NCBI RefSeq assembly: GCF_013003965.1
Contig: NZ_CP053069.1
Location: forward strand, 1,953,419 to 2,017,418
Direction of reading: 5' to 3'
Source: Usitatibacter rugosus
GTDB taxonomy: Bacteria > Pseudomonadota > Gammaproteobacteria > Burkholderiales > Usitatibacteraceae
Length of the DNA: 64,000 nt
Shown here: positions 37,065 through 44,468 of the stretch, piece by piece
Layout of the letters: each line of letters starts with the position of its first letter
How positions within the stretch are numbered: the first letter of the stretch is position 1
The notes under the pieces: generated by a model
Seen by the model: only the letters and a program-made list of their open reading frames with translations
Database searches by the model: none
What the model was told of the DNA's origin: nothing
Program-made: the position numbers and the translations under genes

Positions 37065-37468
37065 CCAGGGACACCTTTGGGGATGGAGGCGCGCGAGGCG
37101 GCGACCGCGCGCTCGATGAGATCGAGGAGGGCTCGGCCGGAGAAGGGCTTCGAGAGGAACGCGAAGGCACCCACGGACGTGGCCTGGGCCCTCGCTTCGG
37201 GCTCGTCGAATGCGGTCATGAAGATCACGGGGGGCAATTGTCGCATCGCGGCCAGGCGGTCGCGCAGGGCGAAACCGTTCAGGCCAGGGAGCTGGATGTC
37301 GATGATGAGGCAGGCGGCATCCCAATCGGAGTCGCCGTCGAGCAGTGTTTCGGCGGACGAATACACGATGGGATTCAAGCCGGCGAGGCGCAGGATGCGC
37401 ATGAGGGCCTGGCTCACGCTCGCGTCGTCCTCGACCACGATCACCGCATTCGGGATGGACCTCGGCAT
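37061..37468 (-). CDS. Single-domain response regulator (receiver only)
   Basis: 135 residues. It is a CheY/FixJ-like receiver with acidic pocket VVEDD, phosphoacceptor Asp in LIIDIQLPGLNG, Thr in FMTAFDE and Lys in FLSKPFSG. It has no output domain. It is the first gene of a five-gene operon of exported proteins and overlaps the next gene by ATGA. Its sensor kinase is not adjacent; the MASE1 kinase at 44468-46573 is the nearest candidate but has its own regulator. A GGGGGTG stretch lies upstream of the ATG at 37468. Confidence 0.88.
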   Translation of the reverse strand: MPRSIPNAVIVVEDDASVSQALMRILRLAGLNPIVYSSAETLLDGDSDWDAACLIIDIQLPGLNGFALRDRLAAMRQLPPVIFMTAFDEPEARAQATSVGAFAFLSKPFSGRALLDLIERAVAASRASIPKGVPG

Positions 37469-37648
37469 CGTGGCACCCCCAGGCCCGCGCTCGCCGCGCT
37501 GTTGTCGTTCGGGTCTCTGTTTCATGACTTCCCGGCCATCTTGTCGGCCGGCTGAAATGCGGGCAATTGGACTTGGGGGCACCCCGTCTTGTACCAAGGG
37601 GCAGGGCGCAATTCCGTTCGCGGACTGCATGCGACAATCGGCTCGCCC

Positions 37649-38689
37649 ATGGATATCCGTCTCGCCCTTGCCGCGCGCCTCGTCCGCGCGGCATCGATCG
37701 CCGGCCTCCTCGCCCTCTGCACGGGCGCTTCGGCGCAGTCTTTTCTCCTCGCCTATGGCGGCCGTGTCGTGCCGCCGATGACGGCCCCGGTGATCCCGCC
37801 CCCGGCCGCGGACCCCGCGAAGCCCGCCGAGCCTCCCGCGCCAAGGCGCGAATGGGACCATGCGCTGCCGTTCATGGCGCAGCGCGTGATCGACATGGGC
37901 GTGGATCTGCCCAATCCGTACGACGTCGCCGTCAACGCCTACTTCGGCGACGAGCACCGGACGCTCAGCTCGCTCAATGTGGGCTTCAACGGCAATCCGC
38001 TGCAGGACCTCGACTTCGTGGGGTTTCCGAATGCGCGCATCAAGAACCAGTCGTACCAGGTCCAGGCGGGCGCGTGGATCTTTCCGTTCCTGAACGCCTA
38101 TGTCATCGCGGGAACCACGCAGGGCACGGGTGACATCGACATCACCATCGACGGCGCGGGGCTCCTCAACTACCTCGGCATTCCCGGCTGCAACCTGCCT
38201 CCCGCGGCGCGTCCGGAGCTCTGCACGCGCACCCTCGCGGGCACCGCGCATGCGGACTATCACGGCAAGACCTACGGCATCGGCGTCACGGCCGCCGGAG
38301 CGTACAAGGGGCTCTTCTTCGCGCTCCCGATCACCTACGTGGTCTCGGACGTCACGATGTCGACCACCAAGGGCAAGACCTGGAACATCGCGCCGCGCGC
38401 GGGCTGGAACCATCATTTCGATCGCGAGAGCTTCCTCACGATCTACGGCGGCGGCACCTACCTCAAGTCCGACGTCCACATCACGGGCGAATTCACGTTC
38501 GACACGTCCGGCACCGTGATCGGCCGCGATGCGAGCATGGCCTACGAGATCAGCGTGCGGCCCAAGAGCGCGTGGAACCTGCTCACGGGCGTGAACTGGA
38601 CGATCAACCGCAACTGGGGCGCGTTGGCCGAGGTGGGCTTCGGCGGCACTCGCAAGGACGCGATCGCGGCGCTCTTCTACCGCTTCTGA
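37649..38689 (+). CDS. Outer-membrane beta-barrel protein, unknown function
   Basis: 346 residues. It has a signal peptide (MDIRLALAARLVRAASIAGLLALCTGASA), a Pro/Ala-rich linker (residues about 45-70) and a series of strands such as NVGFNGNPLQDLDFVGFPN, LNAYVIAGTTQGTGDIDI, LFFALPITYVVSDV and GWNHHFDRESFLTIYGGGTY, ending with the C-terminal Phe (IAALFYRF) expected of barrels recognised by BamA. It is divergent from the receiver-only regulator across 180 bases and meets thrE with no gap between stops. Confidence 0.72.
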   Translation: MDIRLALAARLVRAASIAGLLALCTGASAQSFLLAYGGRVVPPMTAPVIPPPAADPAKPAEPPAPRREWDHALPFMAQRVIDMGVDLPNPYDVAVNAYFGDEHRTLSSLNVGFNGNPLQDLDFVGFPNARIKNQSYQVQAGAWIFPFLNAYVIAGTTQGTGDIDITIDGAGLLNYLGIPGCNLPPAARPELCTRTLAGTAHADYHGKTYGIGVTAAGAYKGLFFALPITYVVSDVTMSTTKGKTWNIAPRAGWNHHFDRESFLTIYGGGTYLKSDVHITGEFTFDTSGTVIGRDASMAYEISVRPKSAWNLLTGVNWTINRNWGALAEVGFGGTRKDAIAALFYRF

Positions 38690-40012
38690 TCAGCCGCGGC
38701 GGCGCCAGCGAAACTTGCTGACCGAGGCCGCGAGGCTCGCCGTCTGCTTGAAGATCGGGTCGACGTACTGGTTGTAGATTCCCGATCCGATCAGCGATCC
38801 CAAGGCGATGGCCACGATCGCGAACACCGTCGCGATGAAGTCCTGCACGCCCGACAGCGGATTGTCCGTGACGACCTCCGCGAGGCCCAGGAGTGCCAGC
38901 GAGCTGGGCAGCAGCAGCCACAGCGCGGGCAGGAACGTCACCACCGCGGGCGGCCCGCCGACGCGGTACTGGATGAAATAGGACACGGGTGTCGCGATGA
39001 TCGCGCCGACGAAGCCGCTCATGTAGCCGCCGAACGCCGCGTTGCCGAGGCGCTGGCCGGCGTAGACCACGAACAGCACCGCGAGGATCCACGGCAGGTT
39101 GCGTAGCGGCGACGAGTAGTACAGCACGTGGCCGATGCCGAAGAACGCGACGCCCAGCCACGGGCCCCATGTGAGCAGCGTCGCATCGGGGAGCTCCACG
39201 AGGATCTTCGAAGCGGGCAGACCCACGAACGACGCCGCGATCATCATCCCCAGCACGAGGAACACGAGCTGCAGCACGCCGGTCACGAAGCGGCTCGATC
39301 CCGAGACCACGTCGCCGTAGGCAAGGTCCATCGTGGCGACGGCGAGGATGCCGCCGGGCAGGAACGTCACCAGCGCGGCGATCAGCACGCGCACGGGGCT
39401 CTCGCCATAGCCGTGCTTCGCCATCTCGAGCGCGATCGCCGAGACCATGAACGCCGAGAACGTCGGCAGCAGCGTCTGCAGGATGCCGCCGCGGCTCCGC
39501 GCGAAGAGCCGGAGCGCGCCCACCGCGAAGCCGAACCCCGCGGCGAGCCCGATCACGCCGATCGACGGATGCAGCACGAGCGCGATGCCCACGGTCACCA
39601 GCACGTGGCCGAGCAGGCTCGTCACCGGGTGGTACAGGGGCGGGGCCGCGAGGATCGCCTCGAGCCGGCGGAGTGCCTCGCCCAGATCCATCTCCGGATT
39701 CTCGGCGTCGCGCGCGAGGGCGAACACCGCCTCCGTCTGGTCGAAGCGGAGGGTCAGGCCCTCGTCGCCGGTGAAGTCGAGGCACGTGAGATCGCCATCC
39801 TCGAACTTCACGAAGAGCACGGTGGGGAACGCGATGATGTTCACGCGCTGCGCGCCCTGGGCGAGCGCGATCCGCCGCAGCACCTCCTCGATCACCGAGA
39901 CCGCGTCCCCCGTCGAGAGGAGGACGTGGCCGAGGCGCGAGAGGAACCTCAGGAGCTGCTGCGGAACGCGCCGGTGGGACAGCGCCTCGGTCGTGGGGGA
40001 TGCATCGTGCAT
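38690..40012 (-). CDS. Threonine/serine exporter ThrE-family protein
   Basis: 440 residues. An N-terminal cytoplasmic domain (LSTGDAVSVIEEVLRRIALAQGA) leads into about ten membrane segments covering the two ThrE halves (PF06738-like and ThrE_2-like). Landmarks are LLPTFSAFMVSAIALEMAKHG, ALVTFLPGGILAVATMDLAYGDVVSGSSRF and AAFGGYMSGFVGAIIATPVSY. It should export threonine, serine or similar small molecules. ATG 40012 gives MHDASPTTEALSHRR; no strong ribosome site is visible. The lipoprotein gene upstream ends 14 bases away on the same strand. Confidence 0.85.
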   Translation of the reverse strand: MHDASPTTEALSHRRVPQQLLRFLSRLGHVLLSTGDAVSVIEEVLRRIALAQGAQRVNIIAFPTVLFVKFEDGDLTCLDFTGDEGLTLRFDQTEAVFALARDAENPEMDLGEALRRLEAILAAPPLYHPVTSLLGHVLVTVGIALVLHPSIGVIGLAAGFGFAVGALRLFARSRGGILQTLLPTFSAFMVSAIALEMAKHGYGESPVRVLIAALVTFLPGGILAVATMDLAYGDVVSGSSRFVTGVLQLVFLVLGMMIAASFVGLPASKILVELPDATLLTWGPWLGVAFFGIGHVLYYSSPLRNLPWILAVLFVVYAGQRLGNAAFGGYMSGFVGAIIATPVSYFIQYRVGGPPAVVTFLPALWLLLPSSLALLGLAEVVTDNPLSGVQDFIATVFAIVAIALGSLIGSGIYNQYVDPIFKQTASLAASVSKFRWRRRG

Positions 40013-40026
40013 CCGGTCAGGATGCC

Positions 40027-40431
40027 TTACTTCACGCCATGGCGCGACGCGCACTCCCCGATGGTCTCGGAACCGGAAACGAAGGCCTTCCAGTCGTTCG
40101 ACTGCAGCGTCGAGCGCTTCGAGGAGATGAAGTAGCGCGTGCAGGGCTTCACGTCGACGTCGAACGTGTCGGTGGCGAGGTTGTTGCTGCCGGGCGGGCC
40201 GGACAGGCTCACCGTGACCTTGTGCAGGCCGGGCTCGACCGGATCGTTCTTGCCGAACACGATGTCCTTGCCGTCGATCTTCGCGACCCACGCGGGGCGC
40301 ACGTAGTCGGTGGGCATCTTGCTCTCGGTCTGGAGCAATCCGTACGGTTTGCCGTAGTCGCCGGTGGGCGTGCCGGCGCAGGCGGCGAGCAGGAGGGCGG
40401 CGGCGATCGTCGCGGGAAGAGTCGTTTTCAT
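40027..40431 (-). CDS. Small lipoprotein, paralogue of 43344-43751
   Basis: 134 residues with a lipoprotein signal (MKTTLPATIAAALLLAACAG, lipobox LAAC). The mature domain contains KIDGKD..FGKNDPVEPGLHKV, KPCTRYF and ETIGECAS, all shared with the paralogue at 43344-43751. Two further cysteines (KPC and GEC) are conserved in both and could form a disulfide. The fold looks like a small beta sandwich and the function is unknown. It lies 15 bases downstream of the sulfatase gene and is probably cotranscribed with it. Confidence 0.75.
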   Translation of the reverse strand: MKTTLPATIAAALLLAACAGTPTGDYGKPYGLLQTESKMPTDYVRPAWVAKIDGKDIVFGKNDPVEPGLHKVTVSLSGPPGSNNLATDTFDVDVKPCTRYFISSKRSTLQSNDWKAFVSGSETIGECASRHGVK

Positions 40432-40446
40432 GGGGCTCCTTCGGGG

Positions 40447-42120
40447 CTATTGGCGGACGGGTTCGGGCATCATCGGGAAGGCGCGGCGCAGCTTCCGCCC
40501 GACCCTGATCTCCTCCAACGTCTCCTCCAGGACGTTCGCCGGGTTGAAGCTCGGCGGGAAGGACCGCGGCGGATAGTCGCGGAACGTCGCGACGAACTGG
40601 AAGACCTCGTCCATCATTCCATAAGCCGCGCCGACGTGGTTCAGGTTCCAGTCCCAGAACGTGTTCGAGGTGATGTCCGCGCGTTCGAACGGATCCTGCA
40701 TGAGGTTGAAGATCTTCTGCAGCCGCAGCTTCGTGAAGGGCTCGGCCCACAGGCCCATGGTCCCCGCCAGGCGCTGCTCGGCGAACACGTACTTGTAGGG
40801 CCCCTGGCGCATGGCCACCAGCAGGCCGTCGTCGTCGGCGTAGAAAAACTTGTCGCGGGCGCTGGGGACGTCGGAATTGGTGGCCACCGTGCCGCTCACG
40901 GTGCTCAGGAAGCGGGACTGGTCGAACCCGTCCAGGTGCACCTTGTAGCTCACGCCGTTCAACGTCGCCCCGGCCTTCAGCTTGCCAACGATGTTGGGCT
41001 CGCCGGCGAAGGCCGCGAGGGTCGGGATCCAGTCGTTGTGGCTCATCAGCGCATTGCTCACCGTGCCGGCCTTGATCACGCCGGGATAGCGCACGAGCAG
41101 CGGTACGCGGAAGGCGCCCTCCCAGTTCGTGTTCTTCTCCGAGCGGAAGGGCGTCATCGCGCCGTCCGGCCAGGTATTCATGTGCGGGCCGTTGTCGCTG
41201 CTGTAGACGACGATCGTGTCGTTGGCGATGCCCATCTCGTCCAGCGCCTTCAACAGCTTCCCGACGTGCTCGTCGTGCTCGATCATGCCGTCGTTGTACT
41301 CGCTGTCGCCGTACTTGTAGCGGCCGCGGTTCTCCGCCTTCACGTGCGTGCGCAGGTGCATGCGCGTCGCGTTGAACCATACGAAGAAGGGCTTGCCCGC
41401 GGCCTTCTGGCGTTTCATGTAGTCGACGGCGGCGCTGGAGGTTTCATCGTCGATCGTCTCCATGCGCTTCTTCGTGAGCGGCCCCGTGTCCTCGATGCTC
41501 TGCCGGCCGATCTTGCCGAAGCGCGGGTCCACGGTGCCGTCGTCGCTGCCCAGGGCCTTGGTGCGCAACACGCCGCGCGGGCCGAATTTCGCGCGGTACT
41601 TCGGGTCCTTCGGGTAGTCCGCGAGCTCGGGCTCCTCTTCCGCGTTCAAGTGATAGAGGTTGCCGTAGAACTCGTCGAAACCGTTCACCGTCGGCAGGCT
41701 CTCGTTGCGGTCGCCGACATGGTTCTTGCCGAACTGGCCCGTGGCATAGCCGAGGCTTTTCATGACGCCCCCGATCGAGGGATCGAGCTGGCTCATGCCC
41801 ATTGGCGCTCCGGGGAAGCCCACCTTGGTGAGGCCGGTGCGGATGCCGTGCTGTCCCGTGAGGAACGCGGCGCGGCCGGCGGTGCAGCTTTGCTCGCCGT
41901 AGTAGTGCTGGAGGCGCAGGCCCTCCTTGCCGATGCGGTCGATGTTGGGTGTCTCGTAGCCCATCAGGCCGTTGCTGTAGGCGCTGACGTTGGCGAGGCC
42001 GATGTCGTCGCCCCAGATGACGAGGACGTTGGGCTTCTTCGCGGTTGCCTGCTGGGCTTCGGCGGTGAATCCGCACACGAGGGCCAGCGTCGCAAGCAGC
42101 AGGACGATGTTCTTCTTCAT
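40447..42120 (-). CDS. Arylsulfatase (formylglycine sulfatase, CxAxR type)
   Basis: 557 residues. A signal peptide (MKKNIVLLLATLALVCGFTAEA) puts it in the periplasm. NVLVIWGDDIG (Asp38, Asp39) gives metal ligands. The formylglycine site is Cys79 in SCTAGRAAFLTG (C-T-A-G-R), TGQFGKNHVGD carries the Lys/His, and YSSDNGPH gives the late metal ligands. It should hydrolyse sulfate esters after Cys79 is converted to formylglycine by a maturase not seen here. The ATG at 42120 has AAGGAG eight to nine bases before it. It is divergent from exosortase H. Confidence 0.92.
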   Translation of the reverse strand: MKKNIVLLLATLALVCGFTAEAQQATAKKPNVLVIWGDDIGLANVSAYSNGLMGYETPNIDRIGKEGLRLQHYYGEQSCTAGRAAFLTGQHGIRTGLTKVGFPGAPMGMSQLDPSIGGVMKSLGYATGQFGKNHVGDRNESLPTVNGFDEFYGNLYHLNAEEEPELADYPKDPKYRAKFGPRGVLRTKALGSDDGTVDPRFGKIGRQSIEDTGPLTKKRMETIDDETSSAAVDYMKRQKAAGKPFFVWFNATRMHLRTHVKAENRGRYKYGDSEYNDGMIEHDEHVGKLLKALDEMGIANDTIVVYSSDNGPHMNTWPDGAMTPFRSEKNTNWEGAFRVPLLVRYPGVIKAGTVSNALMSHNDWIPTLAAFAGEPNIVGKLKAGATLNGVSYKVHLDGFDQSRFLSTVSGTVATNSDVPSARDKFFYADDDGLLVAMRQGPYKYVFAEQRLAGTMGLWAEPFTKLRLQKIFNLMQDPFERADITSNTFWDWNLNHVGAAYGMMDEVFQFVATFRDYPPRSFPPSFNPANVLEETLEEIRVGRKLRRAFPMMPEPVRQ

Positions 42121-42230
42121 GAAGGTCACTCCTTGACGGGGGAGAGCACCCCGATTGTCCCCACGGGCTCCAGGCTTGCGTATTGTCCTCGGGGGCAGGG
42201 TAGACCGTTGGGTGATACCCTACGCGCGCC

Positions 42231-42758
42231 ATGCGCCGCTTCGCCCTGACTTTCGTCGTCCTCCTCGTCGTCCTCTTCGTCTTCGAGCTGACTCCGCCCG
42301 GCCAGGCCCTCGTCGTGCCGTGGACGGAGCTCGTGGCGAAGGCGAGCGCCGGTCTCGTCACCACGTTCGACGGGAACGCGGCCGCGCAGGGCAAGCTGCT
42401 CTACAACCCGAAGACCGGCTTCGGCGTGATGATCGAGGCGGGATGCAACGGCGTCGAGGCCATGCTGGTGCTGCTGGCGGGCATCCTCGCGTATCCCGCG
42501 CCGTGGCGGTCGAAGGCGATCGGCATCGCCATCGGCGTGGTCGCGATCCAGGCGCTGAACCTCGTGCGCATCGTGAGCCTGTTCTACCTGGGCCAGTGGG
42601 ATGCGCAGTGGTTCGTCTGGGCCCACCTCTACGTGTGGCAGGCGCTGATCATGCTCGACGCGTTGATCGTGTGGCTGCTGTGGATGCGTACCGTCCCGGG
42701 ACCTGCGTTGCCGCCCGAAGCGCCTCCGCCCGAGTCGCCACCGCCCGCGGTCGCATGA
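42231..42758 (+). CDS. xrtH: Exosortase H (IPTLxxWG-CTERM type)
   Basis: 175 residues, a small exosortase. Multiple membrane helices carry the catalytic Cys in IEAGCNGVEAMLVLLAG, the Arg in ALNLVRIVSLFYLGQ and the His in FVWAHLYVWQALIM, in the order Cys-Arg-His. The Pro-rich C-tail (PPEAPPPESPPPAVA) is unusual. It should cut or transfer proteins with a C-terminal sorting signal at the outer face of the inner membrane. No ribosome site is visible before the ATG. I see no IPTLxxWG-ended protein in this window. It overlaps the next gene as ATGA. Confidence 0.88.
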   Translation: MRRFALTFVVLLVVLFVFELTPPGQALVVPWTELVAKASAGLVTTFDGNAAAQGKLLYNPKTGFGVMIEAGCNGVEAMLVLLAGILAYPAPWRSKAIGIAIGVVAIQALNLVRIVSLFYLGQWDAQWFVWAHLYVWQALIMLDALIVWLLWMRTVPGPALPPEAPPPESPPPAVA

Positions 42759-43336
42759 AGTTCACGACACGCCGCGAAGTGCTGGTGTTCCTCGGGAAGA
42801 CGCTGCTCGCGCTGCCTGTCGCGTTGGCGCTCTGGTATTTCGCCAGCCCCTTCCTCAACGAGTTGGCGGCGCACGTGGCGAAGACGCCGATTGCCGTGCT
42901 CGCGGACGCCAAGGTGGCCCCGCCTACGATGCGCGGGCGCAGCGTCCGCTTTCCCATCACGATCTTCGCGCCCTACCAGGTCGGCCGGGCACGCGCGCCG
43001 GCGATCACGGAGGTCGAGGTCAATCCGTCGATCTACACCTTCGGGATCGCGCTCTTCCTCGCGCTCTCGGTCGCCGCGCGCGCGTCGCGCCGGACCGCGC
43101 CGATCGTGGTGGGCGTGATCGCGCTCTCGCTCGTCCCGGCGTGGGGCGTCACGTTCGACGTGTTGAAGCAGCTCGCGCTGGCGCGCGAGCTCGAGCTCTA
43201 TCTCGCCTTTCCGACCTTCATGCGCGAAGGCATCGGGCTCGCCTACCAGGTGGGCGCGTTGCTCCTGCCCACGCTGGTGCCGGTCGCGCTGTGGTTCGGC
43301 TTGAACCAGCGGCGCGAGCCGAAGCCGCCGTCCTAG
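42755..43336 (+). CDS. Exosortase H-associated membrane protein
   Basis: 193 residues. It has three or four hydrophobic segments (TLLALPVALALWYFASPFLN; FGIALFLALSVAARA; TAPIVVGVIALSLVPAWGV; YQVGALLLPTLVPVALWFGL) around a small outside-facing region (SVRFPITIFAPYQVG). Position and coupling (ATGA with xrtH) match the small membrane partner found with exosortase H in other genomes. The molecular role is unknown. Confidence 0.82.
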   Translation: MKFTTRREVLVFLGKTLLALPVALALWYFASPFLNELAAHVAKTPIAVLADAKVAPPTMRGRSVRFPITIFAPYQVGRARAPAITEVEVNPSIYTFGIALFLALSVAARASRRTAPIVVGVIALSLVPAWGVTFDVLKQLALARELELYLAFPTFMREGIGLAYQVGALLLPTLVPVALWFGLNQRREPKPPS

Positions 43337-43343
43337 CGCGGCA

Positions 43344-43751
43344 TTACTTCAGGCCGAACTTGCTCGCGCATTCGCCGATCGTCTCCGTCGCGGAGATGAA
43401 CGCGCGCCAGTCGCGTGCCGTGGGCGAGGAGCGCATCGCGGCGAAGTAGTAGCGCGTGCAGGGCTTGGCGTCGACCTGGATGGAATCGCGCCCCGGGTCG
43501 CTCATGCCGGGCGGGCCCGGAATGCTCACTTCCACCTCGTGCAGTCCGGGCGGCACCGGGTCGTTGCGGCCGATGTCGCGGTCCCGGCCGTCGATCTTCA
43601 TGATGAAGGCCGAGCGCGTGTCGGCCGCGGGCATGCGGCGCTCGGGCTCGAAGAGGGCGTACGGCTGACCGTACATTCCGCCGGGCGCGCTGGCGCAGCC
43701 GCCCAGCACGACGGTCGTCAACGCGAGCCACGCGGCCTGGTTTCTTCTCAT
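43344..43751 (-). CDS. Small lipoprotein, paralogue of 40027-40431
   Basis: 135 residues with a lipoprotein signal (MRRNQAAWLALTTVVLGGCASAPG, lipobox LGGC). KIDGRD..IGRNDPVPPGLHEV, KPCTRYY, DWRAFISATETIGECAS match the 40027-40431 lipoprotein; the pair shares the two mature cysteines and the Gly-Lys C-terminus (GxK). AGGGAGA lies before the ATG at 43751. It is convergent with the exosortase partner gene, seven bases apart. Function unknown. Confidence 0.75.
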   Translation of the reverse strand: MRRNQAAWLALTTVVLGGCASAPGGMYGQPYALFEPERRMPAADTRSAFIMKIDGRDRDIGRNDPVPPGLHEVEVSIPGPPGMSDPGRDSIQVDAKPCTRYYFAAMRSSPTARDWRAFISATETIGECASKFGLK

Positions 43752-43859
43752 GCTTGTTCTCCCTGTGGACGGCGAAGGGCCATTGTCAGGCGCGCGCACG
43801 GCGGCGCGTATCGTCCTTTGGGGCTACTTTGTTACCGTCGTTGACGGACGGCGGCGCGG

Positions 43860-44468
43860 CTACGCCGTCGCGAAGAGGCGGTCGGAGGCGCTCACGAGCT
43901 CGGCGAGCGATCCCACTTCCATCTTGCGCATCACCTGCGCGCGATGCGCCTTCACCGTGCGTACGGACGTGCCGAGCTCGAAGGCGATCTGCTTGTTGAG
44001 CTTGCCCTGCACCACGCGGTCGAACACTTCGCGTTCGCGGGCCGTGAGGCGATCGAGGCGCTCGCGAAGGATGCGCTCTTCGTCATCGCGTGCCTGCGCA
44101 CGGGCACCGCGCTGCAGCGCCGTCTCGACGGCGCCCAGCAGGCGCTCGCGATCGACGGGCTTGGTGAGGAAATCCACGGCGCCGGCCTTCATGGCGGTGA
44201 CGCCCATGTCGATGTTGCCGCGGCCAGTGAGGAAGATCACGGGGCGCGGGTCGCGCTCGCGTTGCAGCGCCGCCTGCAGCTCGATGCCCGTGAGACCGGG
44301 CAGCCCCACGTCGAGCACGATGCAGCCGGGAGTCGCGTCGCGCTCGCTCACGAGGAACTCGCCGGCGGAAGAGTAGCCGCGCGCCTCGAAGCCCGCGATC
44401 TTCAGCAGGCGCGTGAGGGCCGAGCGTACGGAGCGGTCGTCTTCCACGACATGCACGATGGGTTTCAT
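43860..44468 (-). CDS. FixJ/NarL-type two-component response regulator
   Basis: 202 residues. A receiver domain (VVEDD; phosphoacceptor Asp in VLDVGLPGLTG; Thr in FLTGRG; Lys in FLTKPVD) and an HTH_LuxR output domain (LTAREREVFDRVVQGKLNKQIAFELGTSVRTVKAHRAQVM). It is a DNA-binding regulator phosphorylated by the kinase encoded immediately upstream, whose stop shares a base with its start (TGATG). Targets are unknown. Confidence 0.94.
   Translation of the reverse strand: MKPIVHVVEDDRSVRSALTRLLKIAGFEARGYSSAGEFLVSERDATPGCIVLDVGLPGLTGIELQAALQRERDPRPVIFLTGRGNIDMGVTAMKAGAVDFLTKPVDRERLLGAVETALQRGARAQARDDEERILRERLDRLTAREREVFDRVVQGKLNKQIAFELGTSVRTVKAHRAQVMRKMEVGSLAELVSASDRLFATA

Noticed and set aside
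34623-37844. N-terminal extension of the 813-residue protein by about 260 residues
   Set aside because: The extension overlaps the receiver gene and lacks domain features; a signal peptide and ATGA coupling mark the start at 37064.
37469-38479. Long extension of the receiver-only regulator upstream of 37468
   Set aside because: It runs antisense through the start of the barrel gene; MPRSIPNAVIVVEDD is the proper receiver start.
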